Source: Mesorhizobium sp. B2-3-12 (GTDB lineage: Bacteria; Pseudomonadota; Alphaproteobacteria; Rhizobiales; Rhizobiaceae). From it: DNA of 64,000 nt. Shown here one piece after another: positions 37,460 to 47,379 of the stretch (within the stretch, counting starts at the first letter, position 1; each line of letters opens with the position of its first letter). The notes beneath the pieces were generated by a model that saw nothing but the letters and a program-made list of their open reading frames with translations, was not told the origin of the DNA and ran no database searches. The stretch covers positions 62,001-126,000 of the forward strand of contig NZ_VFVR01000006.1 in assembly GCF_006442205.1 (NCBI RefSeq). The letters run 5' to 3'. The position numbers were made by a program, and so were the translations under genes.

Positions 37460-38626
37460 ATGGCATTGCGGGGGACCAATCAGGAATTCGGGCGGCCGTA
37501 CAACCGGCGCATCGTGCTGGAGTCCATCCGCCGTCACGGCCCGATTGCACGTGGCGACATCGCCAGGCATGTCGGGCTCACCGTCCAGACCGTGTCGACC
37601 ATCGTGCGCGAACTGGAGGAACAGGGCTACATCCTGTCCGTGCGCGAAGAGCCGAAGGGGCGCGGCCTGCCACCGGCGACGCTGCGCATCAACCCGGAAG
37701 GCGGCTATGCCGTCGGCATCCACCTGACACCGCTTGGAGTAGACGCCGCGCTGATCAATCTCAGCGGCGACGTCGTCGAGAGTTCACATCGCGAAGCGCC
37801 CAACGCGACGCCCGACCATGCGTTCGAACAGATTGGCGCCATGGTCCGCGACCTGACGGGCAAGCGGCCAGGCGGCCGCGTCATCGGCGTCGGCATGGCG
37901 CTTCCCGGCCCGTTCGACGTCGATTCCATGAGCTTTGTCGGCCCGACCACGATGACCGGCTGGAAGCATGTGCCGCTGCGTGAGCGACTGACGGCCGCGA
38001 CGGGATTGCCGGCGTTTTTCGAGAGCGACATGGCCGCCGCCGCGATGGGCGAACGACTCTATGGCATCGGCGCCCGCCATTCCGACTATTACTATCTCTA
38101 TTTCGGCGTCGGGCTCGGCGGCGCCATGATGCATGACGGCAGCGTCCTGCGCGGCGCCTGGGGCAATGCCGGCGAGATCGGCCACATTCCCATGGTCCCT
38201 GGCGGCGAGCTTTGCCCCTGCGGCAATCGCGGCTGCCTCGAGCGCTATTTGTCGCTCGAAGCACGGGGCCGCCGGGCCGGTAGCGACGCCGATTGGGTGG
38301 CGCGGGTCGGCCCGATCTTCCGCAACGCGATCGCCATCATCGAAAACCTATTCGACCCGGAGACGGTCGTGCTCGGCGGCCTGGCGGCATCGGAATTGCT
38401 CGAACGCCTGGCGGACGCGGCCGAACCGCTGCACAATTCGGTTTCGGCCCGCGCCGACCGCAAGACGCCGCGCGTCATCGTCGCCAGCGGCGGCCAGCAC
38501 GCCGTGCTGCGGGGTGCCGCCGCACTCGCCGTCTCAGGGGTGTTGTCGCCGCGCTTCGGCCAGATGTTCACCGCCGAGCGCGAGCGCGGCCGCGATCCCC
38601 TGGCGGCCAGGGAGATTGCCGCATGA
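37460..38626 (+). CDS. ROK family transcriptional regulator of a sugar-uptake operon
   Basis: The 388-residue protein joins an N-terminal winged helix-turn-helix (NRRIVLESIRRHGPIARGDIARHVGLTVQTVSTIV) to a ROK sugar-binding domain with VGLGGAMMHDG and the zinc motif CPCGNRGCLERYLS. It presumably represses the downstream ABC genes until its sugar binds. It overlaps the ATPase gene by ATGA (38623-38626), so regulator and transporter are translationally coupled. I use the ATG at 37460 after GGGGGCGCAAGG; an ATG at 37427 is in frame. Confidence 0.92.
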   Translation: MALRGTNQEFGRPYNRRIVLESIRRHGPIARGDIARHVGLTVQTVSTIVRELEEQGYILSVREEPKGRGLPPATLRINPEGGYAVGIHLTPLGVDAALINLSGDVVESSHREAPNATPDHAFEQIGAMVRDLTGKRPGGRVIGVGMALPGPFDVDSMSFVGPTTMTGWKHVPLRERLTAATGLPAFFESDMAAAAMGERLYGIGARHSDYYYLYFGVGLGGAMMHDGSVLRGAWGNAGEIGHIPMVPGGELCPCGNRGCLERYLSLEARGRRAGSDADWVARVGPIFRNAIAIIENLFDPETVVLGGLAASELLERLADAAEPLHNSVSARADRKTPRVIVASGGQHAVLRGAAALAVSGVLSPRFGQMFTAERERGRDPLAAREIAA

Positions 38627-39387
38627 ATGAACCGCTGCTGGTGCTCGACAACGTCACCAAGAACTATGGCGCGATCGAAGCGCTGAAGGGCATCAGCTTT
38701 TCCATCGGCAAGGGCGAAGTGGTGGCGCTGCTCGGCGACAATGGCGCCGGCAAGTCGACGCTGGTCAAGATCATTGCCGGCGGATTGGAACCGACCTCCG
38801 GCCGCATGCTGTTCGAAGGCAAGGAGTTTCTGGCGCGGTCGCCGGCGGAGGCCAAGGCGGCGGGGATCGAAACCGTCTACCAGGACCTGTCGCTCTGCAC
38901 CAATGTCGACGTGGTCGCCAATTTCTTCATGGGCCGCGAGATCACCAGGAAGGTGCTTGGCATTCCGGTGCTCGACGAACGCGCGATGGAGGCCGTCGTC
39001 GGCAAGGCGCTGGCCAGCGCCGGCACCCGCATTCCGTCATTGCGCACCAATGTCGAGCATCTCTCGGGCGGCCAGCGGCAGGCCATCGAGCTCAACCGCT
39101 TCGTGCACTGGGGCGGCAAGCTGGTGCTGCTCGACGAACCGTTCGCCGCACTTGGCGTCGAACAGACGCGGCGCGGCCTCGACATGATCCGCCAGGTGGC
39201 GAGCCAGGGCATCGGCGTCGTCATCATCACCCATATCATGCAGCAGGCTTTTCAGGTCGCCGACCGGATCGTGGTTATCCGGCAAGGTGTCGTGGCGGGC
39301 GACGTCGCCCGCAACAAGACAAGTCCCGATGCGGTGATCAACATGATTACCGGGGAGACGCTTGCCGGTGCCGGACCGGCGAGCTGA
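38623..39387 (+). CDS. CUT2-type sugar ABC transporter, ATP-binding protein
   Basis: The 254-residue ATPase has Walker A GDNGAGKST (near 37-45), the Q-loop in VYQDLSLC, signature LSGGQRQAIE, Walker B LVLLDEPFAALGV and the switch His in VVIITHIMQ. It contains a single ABC domain, unlike the double-domain RbsA, so it resembles the FrcA-type single-domain ATPases of rhizobial fructose transporters. Overlap with the ROK gene on one side and the binding-protein gene 39 bp downstream defines the operon. The sugar is not identified. Confidence 0.93.
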   Translation: MNEPLLVLDNVTKNYGAIEALKGISFSIGKGEVVALLGDNGAGKSTLVKIIAGGLEPTSGRMLFEGKEFLARSPAEAKAAGIETVYQDLSLCTNVDVVANFFMGREITRKVLGIPVLDERAMEAVVGKALASAGTRIPSLRTNVEHLSGGQRQAIELNRFVHWGGKLVLLDEPFAALGVEQTRRGLDMIRQVASQGIGVVIITHIMQQAFQVADRIVVIRQGVVAGDVARNKTSPDAVINMITGETLAGAGPAS

Positions 39388-39426
39388 GGGACAAAGAGGG
39401 GTCCGGCTTAACAGGGAGCCAACCAC

Positions 39427-40467
39427 ATGAAGCGAATACTTCTTGCTGTCTTCGGTATCCTGGCACTGGCCTTTGCCACGCTCACGCCGGCATTCGCGCA
39501 GTCCAAGGGTGTCGTCTATTACATGGTGCCGACACTGCTCGACGAGTTCCAGACCGGCTCGGTGAGCGCGCTGGAGCTGTTCCTGAAACAGACCGGCTAC
39601 GAGATGAAGACGCTGAACGCCGACAACAAGACCGACGCGCAGCAATCGCAGATGAACGACGTCATCGCGCTGAAGCCGGCGGCGATCATCCTGGCGGCGG
39701 TCGATTTCAATGCGCTGAAGCCGTCGATCGAGGCGGCCCGCGCGGCCGGCATCCCGGTGGTCGAGTTCGACCGCCAGATCACGTCGACGCCGTCCGACTT
39801 CACATCGGTCGCGGGTACCGTCGAAATCGGCTACGTCGCCGCCGACCAGGCCGAAAAGCTTCTCAAAGCCAAGAATGGCGCGGTGAAGGGCAAGGTGCTG
39901 CAGGTGCTTGGTGACCCCGGCGATCCCTATACGCTCGACATTCAGAAAGGCTTCGAGGAGAAGATGAAGGCGTTCCCGGACGTCAAGATCATCTCGCTTC
40001 CGGCCATGCAGTGGGAAGCCAGCAATGCCGGCACCATCGTCGCCGACCAGATACTTGCCAACCCTGACATCGACCTGATCTTCAGCCATGCCGCGCACCT
40101 GTCGGTCGCCGCCGTCGCCTCGCTCGAGGCCGCCGGCAAGAAGCCGGGCGACGTCATGCTGATGAGCTCGAACGGCGCGCCGGTCGGCCTCGACCTGATC
40201 CGCAAGGGCTGGCTCAACGTCGAGGTCGAGCAGCCGCTTTACGCACAGGCGGCGGCCGTCGCCATGTTCATGGACAAGGTCGTCAAGAAGGAAGAGATCA
40301 AGCCCGGCGAATATGACGTGCTCGGTCTGAAATCGACCGTGACCAAAGAAGCCTGGGGTCCCAACATCAAGATCCCGGGTGCCGCGATCACCAAGGAAAA
40401 CGTCGACAATCCGGCCTTCTGGGGCAACCAGAAGCCACCGACCGATACGGTCAAATCAGTCGAATAG
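39427..40467 (+). CDS. CUT2-type sugar ABC transporter, periplasmic binding protein
   Basis: The 346-residue protein has a Sec signal peptide ([19 protein letters not shown], cleavage after PAFA) and a periplasmic-binding-protein type 1 fold like RbsB/Frc[14 protein letters not shown] at strand 1, [21 protein letters not shown], and a second lobe with [14 protein letters not shown]. It captures a sugar, probably a pentose or hexose, for the neighbouring ATPase and permease. GGGAGCC precedes the ATG. A strong hairpin directly after the stop may stabilise this message relative to the permease. Confidence 0.93.
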   Translation: MKRILLAVFGILALAFATLTPAFAQSKGVVYYMVPTLLDEFQTGSVSALELFLKQTGYEMKTLNADNKTDAQQSQMNDVIALKPAAIILAAVDFNALKPSIEAARAAGIPVVEFDRQITSTPSDFTSVAGTVEIGYVAADQAEKLLKAKNGAVKGKVLQVLGDPGDPYTLDIQKGFEEKMKAFPDVKIISLPAMQWEASNAGTIVADQILANPDIDLIFSHAAHLSVAAVASLEAAGKKPGDVMLMSSNGAPVGLDLIRKGWLNVEVEQPLYAQAAAVAMFMDKVVKKEEIKPGEYDVLGLKSTVTKEAWGPNIKIPGAAITKENVDNPAFWGNQKPPTDTVKSVE

Positions 40468-40483
40468 GCATGTCGCCTGAAAC

Positions 40484-40508
40484 GCTCCGGGCCAGCTCGG
40501 TCCGGAGC
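40484..40508 (+). other. Intercistronic hairpin after the CUT2 binding-protein gene
   Basis: GCTCCGG (40484-40490) pairs with CCGGAGC (40502-40508) across an 11-nt loop, 17 bp past the stop. There is no U-tract, so it is more likely an mRNA-stability or partial-termination element than a true terminator. Confidence 0.6.
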
Positions 40509-40564
40509 CGCTTCCCCGCAATTCCAATCCGCGCATCATCCCCGCGAGAATCGTTCTCCGGATC

Positions 40565-41581
40565 ATGCGCCAGCCGGATCTGCTCATGAACCCCCGCACC
40601 CGCCATGCCCTGGAGTTCGTTCTCGACAACCTCGTCTGGTTCATGCTGCTGTTCGTGCTGGTGGTCTTCTCCATCTTCATCCCGAACTATTTCCAGCTCG
40701 GCATCTTCGCCAACATCATCGAGGCCTCCAGCGTGCTCGGCGTGATGTCGATCGGCCTGGCGCTGGTCATCATCGCCGGTCACATGGATTTGTCCGTCGA
40801 ATCCGTCGCGGCGCTCAGCGCCATGGCGGTCGGCATCCTGTTTTGCTCCTCGGGTATCGGCATGGGCGTCCAGCTGCATCCGGAGTGGCTTATGGTTCCG
40901 GTGTCGCTGCTGCTGGCGCTTGCCGTCGGCGGCCTCATCGGCGCCTTCAACGGCTATCTCGTGGTGAAGGTCAAGATGAGCGCCTTCATCATCACGCTGG
41001 CGTCCTACATCTGGGTGCGCGGCCTGGTGCTGGTCGTTTCGGGCGGCCGCTCCGCGCAGGACCTGGCGCCCGCTATCCGCTGGTTCGGCATCCAGCGGCT
41101 GATCGGCCTGCCGCTCACCGCCTGGATCGCCATCGCCTGCTTCGTCATTTTCTCGCTGATCATGGCCAGGACGCCGTTCGGCAGGCATCTCGTGATGATC
41201 GGTGGTAACGAGACAGCGACCTTCCGCGCCGGCATCCGGGTGAACCGCAATCTGATCATCGCCTTCGTGCTTGCCGGCGCCATCGCCGGCCTCGCCGGCT
41301 GGCTGCTGGCGATCCGCACCTCGGGCGCTACCGCCAATCTCGGCGTCGGTCTTTTGTTCAACGCCTTCGCGGCCGTGGTCATCGGCGGCGTCAGCCTGAA
41401 GGGTGGCGTCGGCACCTTGCCCGGCGTCTACGCCGGCGTGCTCCTGCTCTCGGCCATCAACACGGCGATCAACCTGATGGGCCTGCCCGCCAATTTCACC
41501 CAGGTCATCCATGGCCTGCTGGTGCTGGCGGCCGTGCTGCTCGACGCATTCAAGCAAACCATTCGCCAAAGATTGGCGTAA
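40565..41581 (+). CDS. CUT2-type sugar ABC transporter, permease
   Basis: The 338-residue protein is a BPD_transp_2 permease (RbsC/FrcC type) with about nine to ten hydrophobic helices. Family landmarks are GVMSIGLALVIIAGHMDLSVESVAALSAM near the N-terminus, NGYLVVKVKMSAFIITLAS, and GGVSLKGGVGTLPGVYAGVLLL near the C-terminus. It forms the inner-membrane channel for the binding protein and ATPase upstream. An ATG at 40586 (MNPRTRH) is an alternative start. The SDR gene follows 13 bp downstream. Confidence 0.93.
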   Translation: MRQPDLLMNPRTRHALEFVLDNLVWFMLLFVLVVFSIFIPNYFQLGIFANIIEASSVLGVMSIGLALVIIAGHMDLSVESVAALSAMAVGILFCSSGIGMGVQLHPEWLMVPVSLLLALAVGGLIGAFNGYLVVKVKMSAFIITLASYIWVRGLVLVVSGGRSAQDLAPAIRWFGIQRLIGLPLTAWIAIACFVIFSLIMARTPFGRHLVMIGGNETATFRAGIRVNRNLIIAFVLAGAIAGLAGWLLAIRTSGATANLGVGLLFNAFAAVVIGGVSLKGGVGTLPGVYAGVLLLSAINTAINLMGLPANFTQVIHGLLVLAAVLLDAFKQTIRQRLA

Positions 41582-41594
41582 GGCGGGGATTGGC

Positions 41595-42365
41595 ATGACA
41601 GGACGACTGGAAGGCAAGGTGGCGTTGGTCATCGGCGCCGCGCGCGGCATCGGCAAGGGCATCGCGCTGCGCTTCGCCGAGGAAGGCGCAAGGCTGGTGC
41701 TGGCCGACTCGGAGAGCGAGGCCGGGCAAGCAAGCGCGGATGAACTGGGCGTCCCCTTCATCCGCACCGACATCTCGCAAATGCGCGACGCCGAGGCCGC
41801 GGTGGCGCTTGCGCTGAAACACCATGGCAGGCTCGACATCATCGTCCAGAATGCCGGCATCTACCCCTGGCAACTGATCGAAAACACCAGCGCGGACGAT
41901 TGGGACCGCGTCATGGCCGTCAACCTGCGCGGCACCTTCAATGCCAGCCGCGCGGCCCTGGTGCCGATGAAAGCGCAGCGCTCTGGCCGCATGCTCTATA
42001 CTTCATCGATCACTGGCCCGCATGTCACCAGCCCTGGGCACGGCCATTATTCGGCGACGAAAGCGGGCATCAACGGCTTCATCCGCGCTGCGGCGCTGGA
42101 ATTCTGCGGCTATGGCATCACCGTCAACGGCGTCGAACCCGGCAATATCCTCACCGAAGCCATCCGCGAGCATCGCGGTGACGCCTATATTAAGAACATG
42201 GAGGACTCGATCCCGCTCGGCCGGCTCGGCAGCCCGCGCGATGTCGCCAACGCCTTCCTGTTCCTGGCCTCGGACGACGCCAGCTACATCACCGGCACGA
42301 CCATTGTCGTCGATGGCGGACAGTTGCTGCCGGAGGGCAAGGATTTCAAGATGGTGCCGCCGTGA
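41595..42365 (+). CDS. SDR family oxidoreductase of the CUT2 operon
   Basis: The 256-residue short-chain dehydrogenase has the cofactor-binding GAARGIG at residues 14-20, NAG at 86-88, a catalytic Ser in MLYTSSIT near 137, and Y152/K156 in YSATK. An Asp at the end of strand 2 (VLADSE) suggests NAD+ preference. Its place as the last gene of a sugar-uptake operon suggests that it oxidises the imported sugar or polyol; the substrate is unknown. The start at 41595 has GGCGGGG upstream. Confidence 0.9.
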   Translation: MTGRLEGKVALVIGAARGIGKGIALRFAEEGARLVLADSESEAGQASADELGVPFIRTDISQMRDAEAAVALALKHHGRLDIIVQNAGIYPWQLIENTSADDWDRVMAVNLRGTFNASRAALVPMKAQRSGRMLYTSSITGPHVTSPGHGHYSATKAGINGFIRAAALEFCGYGITVNGVEPGNILTEAIREHRGDAYIKNMEDSIPLGRLGSPRDVANAFLFLASDDASYITGTTIVVDGGQLLPEGKDFKMVPP

Positions 42366-42474
42366 TGAACACAAGCAAGCCAGATACGGAAATATCCGGG
42401 CTATCTGCTGAAAACTTGTGATATTCGACGTCTACATTTCTCTGGAGCCAAGGGCTTGAAACCCTTGAGAGAAA

Positions 42475-42551
42475 TGGCGCGAGTGACGGGGCTCGAACCC
42501 GCGACCTCCGGCGTGACAGGCCGGCACTCTAACCAACTGAGCTACACCCGC
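42475..42551 (-). tRNA. tRNA-Asp (GTC)
   Basis: The 77-nt gene folds as a full cloverleaf: acceptor GCGGGTG pairs with CACTCGC, the anticodon loop is CTGTCAC (anticodon GTC) on a CCGGC/GCCGG stem, the T arm is GCGGG TTCGAGC CCCGT, and CCA is encoded. A GC-rich hairpin follows at 42437-42474 but has no clear U-tract. Confidence 0.97.
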
Positions 42552-42591
42552 GCATTTGACGAGCGCGTGTCCGCGTTCGTCGTTGGGGCGG

Positions 42592-42620
42592 TGGATAAGG
42601 GGTTCGGTACCGGGTGTCAA
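42592..42620 (-). promoter_or_regulatory. Promoter of tRNA-Asp
   Basis: On the minus strand CTTGACA (TTGACA at 42615-42620) and TATCCA (42592-42597) are exactly 17 bp apart. This is a strong alphaproteobacterial sigma-70 type promoter, about 34 bp upstream of the tRNA. Confidence 0.65.
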
Positions 42621-42724
42621 GCGCGGGAAGACAGCATAAACGCAAAGTCGAGAAGGTTTTTTGACAGCCGGCGATTTGGTCGCAGATGCGGCCGTCGAAC
42701 AGGCCGCCGGCTGATCATTTGGCC

Positions 42725-42753
42725 TTGCGAAGCCGGGCCCGACCGCTTAAAGG
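42725..42753 (+). promoter_or_regulatory. Candidate promoter of tRNA-Val
   Basis: TTGCGA (42725-42730) and TAAAGG (42748-42753) have a 17-bp spacer and would start transcription about 7 bp before the tRNA. The -10 is weak. Confidence 0.4.
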
Positions 42754-42766
42754 TCCGGCCCGGAGA

Positions 42767-42842
<76 letters not shown>

Positions 42843-42853
42843 TTCAAGCCTCT

Positions 42854-43798
42854 TCAACCCCTCGCCAGCAGCGTCTCGACTTCTTCCAAGGTCGGCATCG
42901 ACGGCGCCGTCCCCGGCCGCGTCACCGAAATGCCGGCCACGGCACAGGCAAAGCGCACCGCCTGCAGCGGCTCGACGCCTCGCGAAAGTGCCGCTGCGAA
43001 CCCGCCATTGAATGCATCGCCTGCCCCCGTGGTCTCGACCACGGGCCCGGCGCTGATCGCTGGGACATGCTCGGAGCGATGCTTCGTGTGCAGGAGCGCG
43101 CCCTTGTCGCCGAGCGTGACGATGACCGTACCTACACCCTTTTCGAGCAGTTTGCCGGCAGCGGTGCGCGCTTCGTCGACCGAGGAGACCCTTAGCCCGG
43201 TCAATTCCTCAGTCTCCGTCTCGTTGGGCGTGAGATAGTCGCAGAGCGTGTAGATGCGGTCGGGAAGCTTTGCCGCCGGCGCCGGGTTGAGGATGGTCGT
43301 CACCCCTGCCCCGCGCGCGATCTCCAGCGCCCGCAGCGCGGCCTCGATCGGCTGCTCGAGCTGCGTCACGAAGACGCCCGCACCACGGATCAGCCCGGCA
43401 CTGGCCTCGATATCCCCAGGCGAGATCAGCATGGCCGCGCCGGGGCTGACGATGATGGCGTTGTTGCCGCTTCCCTCCTCGACGAAGATGTAGGCAGCAC
43501 CGGTATAGCTGTCCGGCGTATCGATGGCGGCGCTCTTCACGCCGGCATCCGTCCAGGTCCGCTTGGCCATATCGGCGAAAGCATCGACGCCGAGCCGGGT
43601 GAGAAACGTGACGTCGGCTCCCAGCCTGCCGGCGGCCACCGCCTGGTTCGACCCCTTGCCGCCTGGCCCCAGCTTGAAGGAATTGCCGAGGATGGTTTCG
43701 CCCATGCGCGGCTGGCGCTGTGCCCTGTAGGCGGTGTCGGCGACAAACACACCCAATATCACGACAGGCTTCATGACGATCGGCTTGCCCGAGCCCAT
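42854..43798 (-). CDS. rbsK: Ribokinase-type PfkB sugar kinase
   Basis: The 314-residue PfkB kinase resembles ribokinase: the first signature reads KLGPGGKGSNQAVAAGRLGADV (near residue 47) and the second, ETTGAGDAFNGGFAAAL, carries the catalytic Asp. It would phosphorylate ribose, deoxyribose or another sugar delivered by the adjacent transporter. I chose the ATG at 43798 because GGAG lies 8 bases upstream; MKPVVILG at 43774 is the other option. It begins 4 bp after the mutarotase gene, so the two are one unit. Ribokinase is likely but not proven by sequence. Confidence 0.87.
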   Translation of the reverse strand: MGSGKPIVMKPVVILGVFVADTAYRAQRQPRMGETILGNSFKLGPGGKGSNQAVAAGRLGADVTFLTRLGVDAFADMAKRTWTDAGVKSAAIDTPDSYTGAAYIFVEEGSGNNAIIVSPGAAMLISPGDIEASAGLIRGAGVFVTQLEQPIEAALRALEIARGAGVTTILNPAPAAKLPDRIYTLCDYLTPNETETEELTGLRVSSVDEARTAAGKLLEKGVGTVIVTLGDKGALLHTKHRSEHVPAISAGPVVETTGAGDAFNGGFAAALSRGVEPLQAVRFACAVAGISVTRPGTAPSMPTLEEVETLLARG

Positions 43799-43802
43799 GT
43801 CT

Positions 43803-44255
43803 CTACTCCGCGTCCGGCGGCACGACGCCCTTGCGGAAGGCGAAGCAGCCATAGAAGCGGCGTTCGCCGGTCTGGATGACGCAATAGGCCTGCTTGGCGC
43901 GCTCGTAGAAGGCGTAACGCTCGACCGGGACCATCGGCCAGGACTTGCCCTCGGCGGTGTCGATCTCCTTCTGCACTTCCTTTTGCACGGCCGGGATCTC
44001 GTCCGGCTTGCCGACGATCTCCATGCGGGCGGCCGAATCGTCGACGAACGTGTCCAGCGGGTAAAGCGACAGCACCGCCTTCACCACTTGCGCCGCCGAG
44101 GCGTCGACGCGCAGCACCCGGCCGAGCGCGGTCCGGCGCGCCACCGAATCGGAAGGGAAGTTGGTGTCGGCGATGATCAGGTCGTCGCCATGTCCCATCG
44201 CCCGCAATGCCTGGAGCACGTCGGCATTGAGCAACGGATCGATCCCTTTGAGCAT
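43803..44255 (-). CDS. RbsD/FucU family sugar mutarotase
   Basis: The 150-residue protein matches the RbsD/FucU fold, which interconverts anomers or pyranose and furanose forms of ribose or fucose. Visible landmarks are MLKGIDPLLNADVLQALRAMGHGDD with the catalytic His region, ADTNFPS, and the C-terminal ERRFYGCFAFRKGVV. This C-terminus is nearer FucU (L-fucose mutarotase) than RbsD. It sits between the ATPase and kinase genes of a sugar-uptake operon, fitting a role in preparing the imported sugar for phosphorylation. Confidence 0.88.
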   Translation of the reverse strand: MLKGIDPLLNADVLQALRAMGHGDDLIIADTNFPSDSVARRTALGRVLRVDASAAQVVKAVLSLYPLDTFVDDSAARMEIVGKPDEIPAVQKEVQKEIDTAEGKSWPMVPVERYAFYERAKQAYCVIQTGERRFYGCFAFRKGVVPPDAE

Positions 44256-44278
44256 GATGGTCCTCGTGAAGTGCGTTG

Positions 44279-44297
44279 GAGATCAGAGACGTTGAGA

Positions 44298-44308
<11 letters not shown>
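44279..44308. repeat. 15-bp direct duplication at the 3' end of the ATPase gene
   Basis: GAGATCAGAGACGTT (44279-44293) is followed directly by GAGATCAGAGACGCT (44294-44308), differing at one base. On the minus strand the unit repeats the last codons and stop (CGTCTCTGATCTC), leaving a copy just past the functional stop. Confidence 0.9.
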
Positions 44309-45347
<1,039 letters not shown>

Positions 45348-45443
45348 CGTTCCCCCATCGGCTCCACTGGCCGTAGGCGCAGAAGCTAACCAACGCGACC
45401 GGTCAGGGCAAGTCGGTCTCTTATAGATAAAAACCCGTCCTCG

Positions 45444-45472
45444 TTGACACGGCGTTTGGTTGTGAGAATAGT
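45444..45472 (+). promoter_or_regulatory. Candidate promoter of the CUT1 binding-protein operon
   Basis: TTGACA (45444-45449) and AATAGT (45467-45472) are 17 bp apart in the 276-bp divergent region between the ATPase and binding-protein genes. It would leave a leader of about 145 nt. On the other strand TATAAG near 45422-45427 may serve the ATPase operon. Confidence 0.4.
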
Positions 45473-45623
45473 GACGAGCGCCAATCCGAACGCCGGTACT
45501 CTACCCGAAAAAACGGAACGCGAAGCGACGCAGGTTGGGGTCCTGGTTTCGCTTCCGGACAAGGCCAGCGCCCGGCACGATTGGCACTTCGGTTCACGAC
45601 TAATTTTCTGGGAGGAATAGTCC

Positions 45624-47291
45624 ATGCGAGTAGGTCTTTACGACAAACTGGTCCGTGCCGGCGCGACAAGGCGCGACATATTGAAGGGCGCGGCCTCGAT
45701 GGCCGCGATCGCGGCCGCTTCCGGTGCCGGACTTGGCGCCCTGACGCGCCCGGCTTCCGCCGCGAGCGAACTGCGCTCGAAAATCCTGCAGATCCCCGGC
45801 GTTGGCAAAGGCCAGCCGACCGACGCCGACTTCCAGAAGGTCGGCGAGCTTTGCCTCGAGGCGACAAAGGCCAACGTCAAGGAAGGTGAATTCGCCGGCG
45901 TCGAACTCACCTTCATGGGCCTCAACAACCAAAACCTGCACAATGTGCTGTTCCGTGGCTTCCTGAAGCCGTGGGAGACCTATACCGGCGCCAAGATCAG
46001 CTGGATCGACCTGGCGCAGGCCGACTACAACGCCCGCCTGCAGCAGTCGATCGCCACCGGCACCGTCGACTTCGACATCATCGAGATGGGCGCGCCGTTC
46101 GAGGGCGACGTCTGCGGCAAGGGCCTGACGTCGGAGATGCCCGACTGGGTCAAGAAACAGATCGACTTCGACGATCTCGTCAACTACCTCAAGCCGCCCG
46201 TCGGCACCTGGGACGGCAAACAGTACCGCGTCACCATCGACGGCGACACGCACAATTTCAACTACCGCACCGACGTGTTCGCCGATGCCGACCTCGCCAA
46301 GCAGTGGAAGGACGGCGGCGGTGAGGGTGAGTGGGGCGTGCCGAAGACCTGGCAGCAGGTGCAGGCCGTGACCAAGTTCCTGAAGGGCAAGAAGTTCAAG
46401 GGCCAGGACGTCTACGGCTATCTCGACGCGCCCAAGCCGTGGGGCGGTTTCGGCTTCTACTTCCTGGGCAGCCGCGCCACCGCCTATGCCAAGCATCCCG
46501 ACGACAAGGCCTGGCTGTTCGACGCCGACACGATGAAGCCGCGCGTCAACAATCCGGCCTGGGTACGCGCCATCCAGGACGTCATCGACGCGCTGCCGTC
46601 GGAACCCGCCGACCAGATCAATGCCGACCCGAACACCACCGCCTTCCAGCAATTCCTGGCCGGCACCGGCTCGATGATCCCCTGGTGGGGCGACGTCGGC
46701 TCGAACGTCAAAACCAATGATTCCTCGGTCATCGGCGACGTCACCGGCTTCTCGATCCTGCCGGGCTCCGACGACGTCTACAATTCCAAGACCGGCAAGT
46801 GGGACAAGCTCGCCAGCGGCCCGAACTATTCGCCGAACTGCGCCTATCTCGGCTGGGGCGTCTATGTCATGGCCCGCGTCGATAGCGACGAGAAGAAAAA
46901 GAAGGCGGCATGGTCGGCCGCCGCCCATCTCGGCGGCAAGGACCTGTCGATCTGGACGGCGATGTATCCGTCGGGCTTCCAGCCTTACCGCAATTCCCAT
47001 TTCGACATTCCCGAGTGGGTGGCGGCCGGCTACGACGAGGCGTTCATCACCTCGTACCTGAAGTCGGAAGGCGACAGCTACAACCATCCCAACGCGGCGA
47101 TCGAGCCGCGCATCCCCGGCATCTTCCAGTACTACAGCGCCGCCGAGGATATCCTGGCCAACACCTTCGCCGGCAAGATGAAGGCGCAGGAAGGCGCCGA
47201 CGCCATCGCGGCCGCCTGGGAGAAGCTGACCGACCAGATCGGCCGCGACAAGCAGATCAAGCTCTACAAGGCCTCGCTGGGCTTGGCCTGA
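45624..47291 (+). CDS. CUT1-type sugar ABC transporter, substrate-binding protein (Tat-exported)
   Basis: The 555-residue protein is a large extracellular solute-binding protein family 1 member. Its N-terminus carries a twin-arginine signal (GATRRDILKGAASMAA, then ASAAS cleavage region near 45), so it is exported folded. The mature part has the family features LPSEPADQINADPNTTAFQQFLAGTGSMIPWWGD and WSAAAHLGGKDL. At this length it is longer than MalE-type proteins, fitting oligosaccharide or polyol binding. GGGAGGA precedes the ATG. A very strong hairpin directly follows the gene. Confidence 0.93.
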   Translation: MRVGLYDKLVRAGATRRDILKGAASMAAIAAASGAGLGALTRPASAASELRSKILQIPGVGKGQPTDADFQKVGELCLEATKANVKEGEFAGVELTFMGLNNQNLHNVLFRGFLKPWETYTGAKISWIDLAQADYNARLQQSIATGTVDFDIIEMGAPFEGDVCGKGLTSEMPDWVKKQIDFDDLVNYLKPPVGTWDGKQYRVTIDGDTHNFNYRTDVFADADLAKQWKDGGGEGEWGVPKTWQQVQAVTKFLKGKKFKGQDVYGYLDAPKPWGGFGFYFLGSRATAYAKHPDDKAWLFDADTMKPRVNNPAWVRAIQDVIDALPSEPADQINADPNTTAFQQFLAGTGSMIPWWGDVGSNVKTNDSSVIGDVTGFSILPGSDDVYNSKTGKWDKLASGPNYSPNCAYLGWGVYVMARVDSDEKKKKAAWSAAAHLGGKDLSIWTAMYPSGFQPYRNSHFDIPEWVAAGYDEAFITSYLKSEGDSYNHPNAAIEPRIPGIFQYYSAAEDILANTFAGKMKAQEGADAIAAAWEKLTDQIGRDKQIKLYKASLGLA

Positions 47292-47301
47292 TCCATCGAC
47301 C

Positions 47302-47330
47302 ATGGTCCGGCGGCTTGCCCGCCGGACCAT
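47302..47330 (+). other. Intercistronic hairpin after the CUT1 binding-protein gene
   Basis: ATGGTCCGGCGG (47302-47313) pairs perfectly with CCGCCGGACCAT (47319-47330) across a 5-nt loop, 10 bp after the stop. No U-tract follows. This fits an mRNA 3'-end stabiliser that raises binding protein over permease levels. Confidence 0.75.
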
Positions 47331-47379
47331 ATCCGACCGGTTCCGGTGATCCCGGACCTTTGCAAAACGGGCGAGATTT

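Noticed and set aside
40451..41860. A 469-codon frame antisense to the CUT2 permease gene
   Set aside because: Its repetitive HQ/DE-rich product is the expected complement of hydrophobic codons, not a protein.
42437..42474. Terminator for tRNA-Asp
   Set aside because: A stem exists (CAAGGG/CCCTTG with outer TTTCTCT/AGAGAAA), but no U-tract follows on the minus strand, so I did not list it as a terminator.
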